The notes below the pieces were generated by a model, which saw only the letters and a list, made by a program, of their open reading frames with translations, had not been told where the DNA came from and did not search any database. This document shows positions 24,864-33,464 of a stretch of DNA of 64,000 bases, piece by piece. The position numbers and the translations under genes were made by a program. The stretch lies in the NCBI RefSeq assembly GCF_000278725.1, contig NZ_ALCA01000125.1, positions 1 to 64,000 on the forward strand, read 5' to 3'. The first letter of the stretch is position 1, and each line of letters begins with the position of its first letter. This DNA comes from Actinomyces sp. ICM47. GTDB lineage: Bacteria > Actinomycetota > Actinomycetes > Actinomycetales > Actinomycetaceae.

Positions 24864-27800
24864 CCAAGCAGCCCCCGCAGGTCCGCGGCGCTGAGTGACG
24901 CACTGGCACCCGTCCCATTCATCACCGAGGAAATGAGCCGACGCTTACGGTCCTGCAACTCCACAACCTTCGCCTCGATCGTATCAGCGGCAACCAGACG
25001 ATAGACATTCACCTTCTTCGTCTGACCAATGCGGTGCGCGCGGTCGATCGCCTGCTCCTCAGCAGCCGGATTCCACCACGGATCCATGACGAAGACATAA
25101 TCCGCCTCCGTCAGGGTCAGGCCCGACCCACCCGCCTTGAGAGAAATGAGGAACACCGGTGCCTCACCCGAACGGAAGCGCTCGATAACCTCCGCCCGGT
25201 TGCGGGTCGAGCCATCCAACTGCACAACCGACACGCCACGCCGCTCCAGCACGTGCCGAATACGCGCCAGGAACGACGTGAACTGGCTGAAAATCAGCGC
25301 ACGGTGGCCCAGCGGCACGATCTCGTCGAGGCGGTCCGCCACGTACTCCACCTTCGCCGACCCCACATGTGCATAGGACTCCTCCACCAGGGCCGGGTCG
25401 AGCGCGAGCTGACGTAGCCTCGTGATCGATGCCAGAACGCTCATGCGATTCGCGTCCGGATCCACCAGCAAATCGAGGATGCGGGCGCGCTCGCGGGCCA
25501 GATACTGGTCGTAGATGTGGCGATGTTCCCTGCCCAGCTCGACGCGCACGACGTCGACGATCTTGTCGGGCAGGTCGGTGGCCACCTGTTCCTTCGTGCG
25601 CCGCAGGATAAAGGGTGCAACGTAGGAGGTCAGGCGCGCGAGCATGTCGGGATCCCCGCCCTCAATGGGTCTGCGCACCTTCTGGGTGAAGGCCTCCCAC
25701 GGGGGCAGCAGCCCCGGGCATGTCAAGGACAGAAGAGACCACAGGTCGCCCAGGGAATTCTCGATGGGGGTGCCGCTCACTGCCAGACGCCAGGGGGCAT
25801 CCATGTCGCGCAGTGCGCGGTATATTGCCGTGCGAGGATTTTTGACCGCCTGCGCCTCGTCGATGACGACGCCGGACAGGGCGACCTCGCGCCACTGCTC
25901 GGCTTCGAGGCGCACCAACGTATAGGAGGTAACGACGATGTCGCAGGCCTCGGCCTCCTCGCGGATCGTCGTTCCTCGTCGCGCGGCAGTCTCAGCGACG
26001 CAACGCACGCGCAGGCCGGGCGTGAACGTCGCGGCCTGTTCCGCCCACACACCCACGACCGAGGTAGGAGCGACCACGAGGACCGGGCCGCTCCCCACCT
26101 CCGCCGCGCGCAGGGACGCGATCGCCGACAGGATCTGCACGGTCTTGCCCAGGCCCATGTCGTCGGCCAGGACCCCACCCAGTCCGGCGGATAGACGCGA
26201 GGTCAGCCAGGCGTGCCCGTGCCGCTGATAGGGGCGTAGAAGCGAGGCCAGGGCAGGGATGGGAGCCAGCCCATTGTCCGAGTGCTCGCCACGCAGCGCG
26301 GCGATACGCGTGCGCCACGACGCCGAGAGCGACACTGAGTCGGCCTGCTTCTCGAAAAGCTCGTAGAGGCCCACCTGCACGGGAGTGAGGCGCAGGCCCT
26401 CGCCCTCCCACCCCGCAAGGGACCGAGCCTCGTCCAGCAGAGTAGCCAGCGCGCGGATGCGCGGGCCGTCCAGACGCACCCACACACCGTGGGCCTCAAC
26501 ATAGTCGTCACCGCGTGCGATCGCCTCCAACGCCTCACGTACGCTCAGCAGATGGTCGCCAACGCGCACGCGCACGTTCAGATCGAACCAATCCGACTCC
26601 GTGCTCTCGACGGACACGTCCACATCCATCCCGTCTTGCGACACCTCGATGGCGCGCACATCCTGCGCGACGTCCCACACGAGGCCGTCCACGCTCTCGC
26701 GATCAACGACGGTTGAGAGGAACTCCGGCACGCGCCACGGGTCGATGCGCCCCAAACCCGGCAACGGCGTCCACAGGTCTGCTCCCACCGAGATTCCCCA
26801 CCTGTTGACGCGATCCGCGAGGGTGGCCACAGCCTCGTCCCCCATGCTGTGGGCGAGCGGTGCACGCGAGCGCGAGCGCCCCTCCTCGTACTCCGCCCAC
26901 CAGTGCACGACGACGGAGTTCTCGTCGCAACGCAGCGTGCCCACAACCGTGACCTGCGGTGTCGCATCGGCGTCGAAGCTCCCATCTGAAGAACTCATGA
27001 CGAAACGCCGACGTAGCGCCGTCAGCCACGTCCCGCGGAATTCCGCCACATCTGCGGCTGGAACAACCAGTGGTCGATCCAGCGGGAACCCTTCCAACGC
27101 CTTCAAGCCTTCGATGCGCGCGGCGCGCATCCCCCCGTCAAGCAACAGCAACCCCGTGTCGCGGTCAATGCGCGGGTGTGCGACGACCTGATCGCCGTTG
27201 CGAGCGACAACCCGCATCTCAAGGCCCTCCTCGGAGGTCCTCACGTCAATATCCGCATCCCACGTGGCATGCGACAGTACGAAAGGTTCACGTCCGTCCA
27301 CCGACGCAAAAAGCTCCACCCCCGCGCGCACCAGGCGCGCGAGCCACGCGTACGCATGCTCGCCGAGTGAACTGAGCGTCACCTCGGTGCGCGCATGCCA
27401 CGAACGCGACTCACGCGAGAGCCGATACCCCTCGCGCAGCAGCGACACGTGAGTCGGATCCAAACCATCCGTCACCGACTCCCACTGCGTCGCCGTCAGG
27501 TCCAGCCACGACGCCCGTTTCGCACTCCACGCCGACGAGGCTCCCCTGCGCAGCGGGATCAACGACACCGCCACGCTCGGATCGTGCGCATCGATAACGA
27601 GTGCCAGCGGATCCCCGCCGCGCTCACGAGAGATGCCCAGCACCTGCTCGAGGACGCGACTCCACTCGGGCACGGCCCCCCTGCTCTCGAGCGCCTCGGC
27701 GCGCGCAGCGATCAGCACCGCCACGGCGTGCGGACAATCCGAACGCAAGGAACAGGCGCATGCGAGTGATGGGCGAAGCGCACCGTGGGCGATCCGTACA

Positions 27801-27988
27801 CGATATGTCAGTCCCTTGTCTTTGACGCGGGCCTCAAGATGGTCCTCGGATTGGTCCCAGAGCAGCTCTTTCACCGCTCCATTGCGTTCCAAACGCAGGC
27901 CGTTTGCCCAGGTGGCGGGGCCGACGAGGGCCATGATGTCATCGTCCGACATCGATGCGAGGATATCGCTGAACTCGTGGGTCACCAT
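24860..27988 (-). CDS. SWIM zinc-finger SNF2-family helicase
   Basis: The protein has 1042 residues. Cys77-x-Cys79 and Cys85-x-His87 form an N-terminal SWIM zinc finger (CACSLRSDCPH) that probably binds DNA. A long middle region follows, then the Swi2/Snf2 ATPase: Walker A DDMGLGKT at about 608-616, VVIDEAQAVKN as motif II, SGTPIENSLGDLWSL as motif III, and the C-terminal lobe with QLDGSTRNR and AIDRAHRIGQ. These proteins are common in actinobacteria and are thought to act in DNA repair or nucleoprotein remodelling. It lies between dnaE2 and imuB with no LexA box of its own visible. Confidence 0.92.
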   Translation of the reverse strand: MVTHEFSDILASMSDDDIMALVGPATWANGLRLERNGAVKELLWDQSEDHLEARVKDKGLTYRVRIAHGALRPSLACACSLRSDCPHAVAVLIAARAEALESRGAVPEWSRVLEQVLGISRERGGDPLALVIDAHDPSVAVSLIPLRRGASSAWSAKRASWLDLTATQWESVTDGLDPTHVSLLREGYRLSRESRSWHARTEVTLSSLGEHAYAWLARLVRAGVELFASVDGREPFVLSHATWDADIDVRTSEEGLEMRVVARNGDQVVAHPRIDRDTGLLLLDGGMRAARIEGLKALEGFPLDRPLVVPAADVAEFRGTWLTALRRRFVMSSSDGSFDADATPQVTVVGTLRCDENSVVVHWWAEYEEGRSRSRAPLAHSMGDEAVATLADRVNRWGISVGADLWTPLPGLGRIDPWRVPEFLSTVVDRESVDGLVWDVAQDVRAIEVSQDGMDVDVSVESTESDWFDLNVRVRVGDHLLSVREALEAIARGDDYVEAHGVWVRLDGPRIRALATLLDEARSLAGWEGEGLRLTPVQVGLYELFEKQADSVSLSASWRTRIAALRGEHSDNGLAPIPALASLLRPYQRHGHAWLTSRLSAGLGGVLADDMGLGKTVQILSAIASLRAAEVGSGPVLVVAPTSVVGVWAEQAATFTPGLRVRCVAETAARRGTTIREEAEACDIVVTSYTLVRLEAEQWREVALSGVVIDEAQAVKNPRTAIYRALRDMDAPWRLAVSGTPIENSLGDLWSLLSLTCPGLLPPWEAFTQKVRRPIEGGDPDMLARLTSYVAPFILRRTKEQVATDLPDKIVDVVRVELGREHRHIYDQYLARERARILDLLVDPDANRMSVLASITRLRQLALDPALVEESYAHVGSAKVEYVADRLDEIVPLGHRALIFSQFTSFLARIRHVLERRGVSVVQLDGSTRNRAEVIERFRSGEAPVFLISLKAGGSGLTLTEADYVFVMDPWWNPAAEEQAIDRAHRIGQTKKVNVYRLVAADTIEAKVVELQDRKRRLISSVMNGTGASASLSAADLRGLLG

Positions 27989-28026
27989 CCTTTCAGTCTA
28001 CGGCACGGCCGCTGGACTCGTCACCG

Positions 28027-29643
28027 TCAGTTGTCAAGGCCCTCTGCCATCCACTCACCCCCACTCCACACGAGAAGCGCTACCTGTCCATCTTCGAGCG
28101 TGGCCCGCATGTAGGCGCGGGCGCGCTCCCCCGACCACCAGCACCCGCCCACGGGCCAGGGGCCAGCGATAGCGCGGATTCTGCAACGCTGACCGGCACA
28201 CAGCTGGGGCGAGTACTGCGAGCGCTCCCAAGACTCACCCGAGGGAAGAAGCCGACCCGGTAACCCCTCCCCGCCGTTCTTGGTGAGGAGGTAGGCGGGG
28301 GTCGCTGTCAATGATCCGCGTTGGTCGACGCGCACGTCGCCACCAGCTCCCGGCTCTGCGACCAGGAGCACGGGGATGGGAGTGTCGAAGAGGGTGGACG
28401 GCGGCTCGGCGACGGCCCCCTCCCAGGCACCCGCACGAGAGCGCAGCGGCTCCTGGTTGCCCCAGGGTGCCATGACGATGCGGCTACGCGGATCGTACCC
28501 GCCCTGCACGCGCGGGACCAGCAGCGCGTCCGGCCCCGCCAGTCCCTGGATCCGCACGGCGCTGCGCGACACATCTGACTTCCTGTTGCTGCGCCCCCAC
28601 AGGGCCGAGGAGCCGATTCCAGGGCACGGGTCGCAGGCCGTGAGGCGAATTAAGCGGGCCTCGCCGGAGGGTCCCTGGTCGCACGCCATCCACCCTGTGA
28701 GAGTCCACCGCACGCGCAGGGCGATGTCGGCAGGCACCGACAGGTCGCACCCGCTCCACGTGCGGCTGCGCGAGCCGCCCCCGCCGTCCTCCACGTCGAT
28801 ACGAAGCGTGTGCGACACCAGAGCGGCACCATACAGTCGGCCAGCGAGCTCCTCGGCTGCGCGGATAACGGGGACCGTCATGGTCTGGACGCTTTCTCCC
28901 CCACCGTCGATGTCGTACTCGACCGTAATATCCGCCTGCGCGCGCTCGCTGGACGACACGGCGGCATCGCCTCCCGAGGCCAGGATCCACAGCCGCTCAC
29001 CGACGTCGCCGAAGCGTTCGAGGACGGGGCCTCGTCCGAGCTGCAGCAGATCCGCGCAGCTGGTGATGCCCAGGCTCGCCAGGAGGTCGACGGTGGCAGA
29101 AGTCCGATCTCGCATCGACGGCAGCACGCATCCCAGAGCGCAGGACAGACCGATCCTTGACAGGAAGAATCGCGTGTCCTCGGCGGGCACAATTCGCCCC
29201 GCCCTGGCGGCCTCCACCGAGGCCAGCGGCCCGTCAGCAATACCGACGAAGCATTCGACACCCACAGCCTCTTCAATCGCATCAACGAGTAGGGAGGCTG
29301 CCTGTTCCTCGCCACCCGCCCAGCGCGCGGGGCCGCGCGCCCGACACCTGGCTAACCCCGGGCGCAGGCACTCGACACCGGCAGCGACCGTGTCGAAGGC
29401 ATCGATGACACCGTTGAAAGCGCGGGCCTCACGGTCCGGATCACGCGGTAAGCAGATCAGCTCCGGGCACAGGTAGGTCGCCTCGCGCACACTCATACCT
29501 GCCCGCACACCGCAGCGCCGGGCGGATGCACTGGCAACCTCGATGCGCTTAGCATGAACAACCGCGCCGACACCACCCGGGGGCAGGTCGACCACGAGGC
29601 AGTTGACAGGCCAGTCAGGAATCCACAAGACCATGTAGCGCAC
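28027..29643 (-). CDS. imuB: ImuB, Y-family polymerase-like protein of the SOS mutasome
   Basis: ImuB is a catalytically inactive Y-family homologue that links DnaE2 and ImuA' to the beta clamp. The 538-residue protein starts at GTG 29643 (VRYMVLWIPDWPVNCLVVD) directly after the imuA stop. The acidic residues of active Y polymerases are missing: the usual D-x-D at the N-terminus is WIPDWP here and the S-x-D-E segment is not present, which is the mark of ImuB. The helix-hairpin-helix and little-finger regions can still be followed (LASLGITSCADLLQL). Transcription likely starts at the LexA-controlled imuA promoter. Confidence 0.92.
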   Translation of the reverse strand: MRYMVLWIPDWPVNCLVVDLPPGGVGAVVHAKRIEVASASARRCGVRAGMSVREATYLCPELICLPRDPDREARAFNGVIDAFDTVAAGVECLRPGLARCRARGPARWAGGEEQAASLLVDAIEEAVGVECFVGIADGPLASVEAARAGRIVPAEDTRFFLSRIGLSCALGCVLPSMRDRTSATVDLLASLGITSCADLLQLGRGPVLERFGDVGERLWILASGGDAAVSSSERAQADITVEYDIDGGGESVQTMTVPVIRAAEELAGRLYGAALVSHTLRIDVEDGGGGSRSRTWSGCDLSVPADIALRVRWTLTGWMACDQGPSGEARLIRLTACDPCPGIGSSALWGRSNRKSDVSRSAVRIQGLAGPDALLVPRVQGGYDPRSRIVMAPWGNQEPLRSRAGAWEGAVAEPPSTLFDTPIPVLLVAEPGAGGDVRVDQRGSLTATPAYLLTKNGGEGLPGRLLPSGESWERSQYSPQLCAGQRCRIRAIAGPWPVGGCWWSGERARAYMRATLEDGQVALLVWSGGEWMAEGLDN

Positions 29644-30135
29644 CTAGACCACCAGCCGCATACTCCCCGCTCCTGCTGCGTCGCGCGAGAGTCCCGGCCA
29701 CATGCGCAGTGTCACGAGGGTGCGCCCCAGAGAGCGGGCACGCGCCGCCAGGGTTCGTTGCTCGGTACGGGAGAGCTGGGGAAGATCCAGGCACACGACG
29801 TCGCACCCCTCCAGAAGTAGCGCGCACAGCTGCCCCGCGTTCGCCTCCTCATCAGGATTCAGGACCAGCACGCGCTCTAAGTCCATCCCCTGGCGCTGCG
29901 CCCACTCCCATCCGATATGGCGCACGCCATATACGCCAACCCATCCCTCAGAGGGGCAGACATCAATGAGGAGCCGAATCAACTGCCTCCTCTTCTGCGG
30001 ACCCAGGAGCACCGGAACGAACCCACCCATCGAATACCTCTCCTCGACGTCGAGTCGACCACGCAGACCGACCGAATTTTCGGCGCGACTCAAGGCCTCG
30101 CGGGCCTTACGCAGGCGCACGCGCGCGTTGGACAC
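29644..30135 (-). CDS. imuA: ImuA'-like SOS mutasome protein
   Basis: The start is taken at GTG 30135, which has a strong AAGGAGG four bases upstream and lies 21 bp from a LexA box, giving 163 residues. The open frame to 30204 would cross the operator. The protein shows a RecA-like core without a proper Walker A (GFVPVLLGPQ in place of a P-loop), then VGVYGVRHIGWEWA and VVCLDLPQLSRTEQRT, as in ImuA' proteins. It is short compared with about 200-240 residues typical of ImuA'. Its stop is followed immediately by the imuB start with no gap. Confidence 0.85.
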   Translation of the reverse strand: MSNARVRLRKAREALSRAENSVGLRGRLDVEERYSMGGFVPVLLGPQKRRQLIRLLIDVCPSEGWVGVYGVRHIGWEWAQRQGMDLERVLVLNPDEEANAGQLCALLLEGCDVVCLDLPQLSRTEQRTLAARARSLGRTLVTLRMWPGLSRDAAGAGSMRLVV

Positions 30136-30156
30136 CTCTCCTCCTTCCCCAACACA

Positions 30157-30176
30157 TATAGAACATCTGTTCGATA
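30157..30176. promoter_or_regulatory. LexA box (SOS operator) of imuA'-imuB
   Basis: TATAGAACATCTGTTCGATA matches the perfect dnaE2 box at 23701-23720 in 18 of 20 positions and keeps both GAAC and GTTC half-sites. It is located 21 bp upstream of the imuA GTG. Confidence 0.92.
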
Positions 30177-30269
30177 TGGGAAGTGTAGAACCCCGCTCAC
30201 ACACCTGCGTCCCGAGCGCACGTTCCCCATCTCATACGCAACAATGGAGAGGAGAGAAAAGGAGCACAC

Positions 30270-30797
30270 ATGAACATCGATACTCGCCCCCCAGCACCCG
30301 CCCCCTTCGAGGGAATCGATCTGCCCAGCTTCACCCTAACCTCGTCCACCCTTACCGACGGCACACCGATGCCGGAGGCGGCCACCGCGCGCGGAGGCTC
30401 GCTCTCCCCCGACCTGGCGTGGGAGGGGTTCCCGGAGGGCACGGCAAGCTTCATGCTGACCTGCTTCGACCCAGACGCCCCGATCCCCTCGGGCTGGTGG
30501 CATTGGGCGATCCTGGATATCCCCGCATCGATGACGCACCTGGACGAGGGTGCCGGCGCATCCGACCTAACCCTCGACGGTCCCGCATTCCACCTGCGCG
30601 GTGATGCGGGCGAGGCCTCCTATTTCGGTGCCGCGCCGCCCGCCGGTGACCGCCCACACCGCTACATTTTCACGGTGCACGCCCTCGACGTGGACACCCT
30701 GGGCCTCGATGACGACGCGACCCCCGCCATGGCCTCGTTCGCGGCGCTCGAGCACACGATTGCGCGCGCCACCCTGACCGTCACACACCAGGCCTGA
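30270..30797 (+). CDS. YbhB/YbcL-family PEBP-like protein
   Basis: The 175-residue protein belongs to the phosphatidylethanolamine-binding protein / Raf kinase inhibitor-like family. The conserved CFDPDAP (65-71) and WWHW (76-79) motifs that line the anion-binding pocket are present, as is the YFGAAPPAGDRPHRYIF strand. There is no signal peptide, so it is cytosolic. Bacterial members have no settled function. AAGGAG precedes the ATG. It is four bases from trmL and probably in one operon with it, divergent from imuA. Confidence 0.88.
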   Translation: MNIDTRPPAPAPFEGIDLPSFTLTSSTLTDGTPMPEAATARGGSLSPDLAWEGFPEGTASFMLTCFDPDAPIPSGWWHWAILDIPASMTHLDEGAGASDLTLDGPAFHLRGDAGEASYFGAAPPAGDRPHRYIFTVHALDVDTLGLDDDATPAMASFAALEHTIARATLTVTHQA

Positions 30798-30801
30798 GAA
30801 C

Positions 30802-31263
30802 ATGCTGCACATCATTTTCTGGGAGCCGGAGATCCCCGGTAACACGGGTGCGGCAATCCGCCTGTCGGCCTGCACGGGGTCCATGCTGCACCTCGTGAAG
30901 CCGCTGGGCTTCGACATGGACGATGCGAAGCTGCGCCGTGCGGGGCTGGATTACCACGACCTCGCGCACGTCATGGTGCATGAATCCCTGGACGACGCGC
31001 TCGCGCAGGTTCCGGGACGCGTGTGGGCGTTGACGGGGCATGCGAGCGCCATGTATTCGGACGTGTCCTACGCGGATGGCGACGGCCTGCTATTTGGGCG
31101 CGAATCGGTGGGCCTGTCCGAGGAGGCGATGAGCCACCCGCGCGTAGAGAAACGCATTCGCATCCACATGCGCGAGGGCGTGCGTTCACTCAACTTGGCC
31201 AATTCAGCATCGATCGTCCTGTACGAGGCGTGGCGTCAGCTGGGCTTCCCGGGCGGCGTCTAG
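30802..31263 (+). CDS. trmL: tRNA (cytidine/uridine-34-2'-O)-methyltransferase TrmL
   Basis: TrmL is a SPOUT-class methyltransferase that modifies the wobble ribose of certain leucine tRNAs. The 153-residue size is typical. The family motifs are visible: PEIPGNTG (9-16), the FGRESVGLSEE knot segment and the closing LNLANSASIVLYEA. In E. coli the targets are the tRNA-Leu isoacceptors CAA and UAA, so the GAG tRNA found in this window is probably not its substrate. A hairpin terminator follows the stop. Confidence 0.93.
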   Translation: MLHIIFWEPEIPGNTGAAIRLSACTGSMLHLVKPLGFDMDDAKLRRAGLDYHDLAHVMVHESLDDALAQVPGRVWALTGHASAMYSDVSYADGDGLLFGRESVGLSEEAMSHPRVEKRIRIHMREGVRSLNLANSASIVLYEAWRQLGFPGGV

Positions 31264-31293
31264 CCGCTGGCAGACAAGAAACCGCAGACAGGA

Positions 31294-31329
31294 ACGAGGC
31301 CCGGGTCGGATTACTCCGCCGGGCCTCGT
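31294..31329. terminator. Bidirectional terminator hairpin
   Basis: An 11-bp GC-rich stem (31294-31304 with 31319-31329), extended by an inner 4-bp helix, lies between the convergent ends of trmL and the four-helix membrane protein gene. Confidence 0.85.
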
Positions 31330-31361
31330 GACGCGCGATCACCTCAGGGACGAGACTGTGG

Positions 31362-31853
31362 TCAGTGCCCCTTCCACGGCGAACTCGAGCGCTCAACCTG
31401 TTCGGCGAGCGACACGATCCTGCGCGGATTCGAACGCCACATCCACACGACCCCAATAAGGGAGACGAGTAACGGCAGATAGTAGAAGTCCGCGCCCATG
31501 CCGGTCCACGCCGAGCGCGCAACGTTGAGTTCGTCCAAGCCGAGGGAAGCAACCCACAGGATGATCGGCACGGCGATCGACAGACCGATGGTCACCCAGC
31601 CGACCTGTCGCATGCGCTTGCCATTGTGGGTCAGGGCCGTCGCGGCGACGAGGTAGTCGACGCCCGCCAGGAGTGCAACGATCTGCGGACCCCAAGGCTT
31701 GCCCTGCCCATGGAAGAGATCGACGATAGCCGTTACAAAAATCCAGGCCCCCAGGAGCCAAAACAACGCAATGATAATGCGCCCAAGCCCCAGGGAGGGA
31801 GGGCGCTTATCGCGAGCGTCGCCAACATCAGGAGTCGCGTCTTGTTCATGCAC
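31362..31853 (-). CDS. Small integral membrane protein with four predicted helices
   Basis: I do not recognise the family with certainty. The 163 residues include four hydrophobic segments at about 24-46, 57-74, 82-104 and 122-140, with short charged loops. The N-terminal 20 residues and the C-terminal 20 are charged and probably cytoplasmic. There is no enzymatic motif. It is transcribed alone, divergently from lpd. Confidence 0.75.
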   Translation of the reverse strand: MHEQDATPDVGDARDKRPPSLGLGRIIIALFWLLGAWIFVTAIVDLFHGQGKPWGPQIVALLAGVDYLVAATALTHNGKRMRQVGWVTIGLSIAVPIILWVASLGLDELNVARSAWTGMGADFYYLPLLVSLIGVVWMWRSNPRRIVSLAEQVERSSSPWKGH

Positions 31854-32065
31854 GCTTTGATCCTACCGATAGGTCCGTTGTGTCGCACCGCGTTCCGCAT
31901 GATAACGCGAGGAATGCGATGCGTGTGGCCTGATGCACCAAGCCGCCCCACCGACCTGTGGGACAGCATCACACAAACGTGGGACAATGGGCCTATATGG
32001 ACCGTGAGGCCCGTCATGAAAACAACCATCTGAGCATTAAGCTCATCAACGAGGAGTTATCTACC

Positions 32066-33439
32066 TTGAGCGAATCGACCTACGACATTGTCATTCTGGG
32101 GGCGGGTTCCGGCGGCTATGCGACTGCCCTGCGCGCGGCACAGCTCGGCATGACAGTCGCCCTTATCGACGGCGATAAGGTGGGCGGCACCTGTCTGCAC
32201 CGCGGTTGCATCCCGACGAAGGCGTACCTGCATGCCGCCGAGACGGCTGAGGCCGTGCGCGAGTCCGCGAAGTTCGGCGTCAACTCCACCTTCAACGGTA
32301 TCGAAATGGCCCAGGTCGGCAAGTACCGTGACTCGGTCATTGCTGGCCTCTACAAGGGCCTGCAGGGGCTTCTCAAGTCCCGCAAGGTTGAACTCATCTC
32401 CGGCTGGGGTCGCCTCGCTGACGCCAACACCGTCGAGGTGGGCGGCCAGCGCATCACCGGCCGCAACATCGTCCTGGCCACCGGCTCCTACTCGCGTTCG
32501 ATCCCCGGCCTCGAGATCGGTGGCCGCGTGATCTCCTCCGATCAGGCGCTCCAGATGGACTGGGTTCCCTCCTCTGTCGTGATCCTCGGCGGCGGCGTCA
32601 TCGGCCTCGAGTTTGCCTCCGTGTGGCGTAGCTTCGGTGCCGAGGTCACGATCATCGAAGCCCTGCCCCACCTCGCCAACAACGAGGACGAGGCCATCTC
32701 CAAGCAGCTCGAGCGCGCCTACCGCAAGCGCGGCATCAAGTTCCACACGAAGACCCGTTTTGCCTCCGCGACACAGTCCGATCAGGGCGTACACGTGACC
32801 ACCGAGGACGGCAAGGCGTTCGACGCCGACGTTCTCCTGGTCGCCGTTGGCCGCGGCCCCGTCACCGAAGGCCTGGGCTACGAGCAAGTCGGCATCACGT
32901 TGGATCGCGGCTTTGTCATCACGAACGATCGTCTGCACACCGGCGTGGGCAACATCTACGCGGTTGGCGACATCGTCCCCGGCCTCCAGCTGGCCCACCG
33001 TGGCTTCATGCAGGGCATCTTCGTCGCCGAAGAGATCGCCGGCCTGAACCCGACGATGCAGGCCGACATCAACATCCCGCGCGTGACCTTCTGCGAACCT
33101 GAAATTGCCTCGGTCGGCATGACGGAGAAGCAGGCCCGCGAGAAGTACGGCGATCAGGTGCGCACGGTCGAGTACAACCTCGCCGGCAACGGAAAGTCGT
33201 CTATCCTGGCAACGTCGGGTCTCATCAAGCTGGTCTCGGTTGAGGGCGGTCCGATCGTGGGCTTCCACGGCATCGGCGCGCGCATCGGGGAGCAGATTGG
33301 TGAGGGCGAACTCATGGTGAACTGGGAGGCGTACCCCTCGGACGTCGCGTCCCTGATCCACGCGCACCCGAGCCAGAACGAGTCGCTCGGCGAGGCAGCT
33401 ATGGCGCTGGCCGGCAAGCCCCTTCACGTCCACAACTGA
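32066..33439 (+). CDS. lpdA: Dihydrolipoyl dehydrogenase (E3)
   Basis: This flavoprotein reoxidises dihydrolipoyl groups of 2-oxoacid dehydrogenase complexes with NAD. I place the start at TTG 32066, nine bases after a clear GAGGAG, giving 457 residues beginning LSESTYDIVI; the frame is open upstream to 31958 but that part is not conserved. GAGSGG (12-17) binds FAD, Cys43 and Cys48 in GTCLHRGC form the redox disulfide, GGGVIGLE binds NAD, and the C-terminal HAHPSQNE holds the catalytic His and Glu. It is 25 bp upstream of the E2 gene and forms an operon with it. Confidence 0.96.
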   Translation: MSESTYDIVILGAGSGGYATALRAAQLGMTVALIDGDKVGGTCLHRGCIPTKAYLHAAETAEAVRESAKFGVNSTFNGIEMAQVGKYRDSVIAGLYKGLQGLLKSRKVELISGWGRLADANTVEVGGQRITGRNIVLATGSYSRSIPGLEIGGRVISSDQALQMDWVPSSVVILGGGVIGLEFASVWRSFGAEVTIIEALPHLANNEDEAISKQLERAYRKRGIKFHTKTRFASATQSDQGVHVTTEDGKAFDADVLLVAVGRGPVTEGLGYEQVGITLDRGFVITNDRLHTGVGNIYAVGDIVPGLQLAHRGFMQGIFVAEEIAGLNPTMQADINIPRVTFCEPEIASVGMTEKQAREKYGDQVRTVEYNLAGNGKSSILATSGLIKLVSVEGGPIVGFHGIGARIGEQIGEGELMVNWEAYPSDVASLIHAHPSQNESLGEAAMALAGKPLHVHN

Positions 33440-33464
33440 TACAGCTTTTATTAGGAGAACACAC

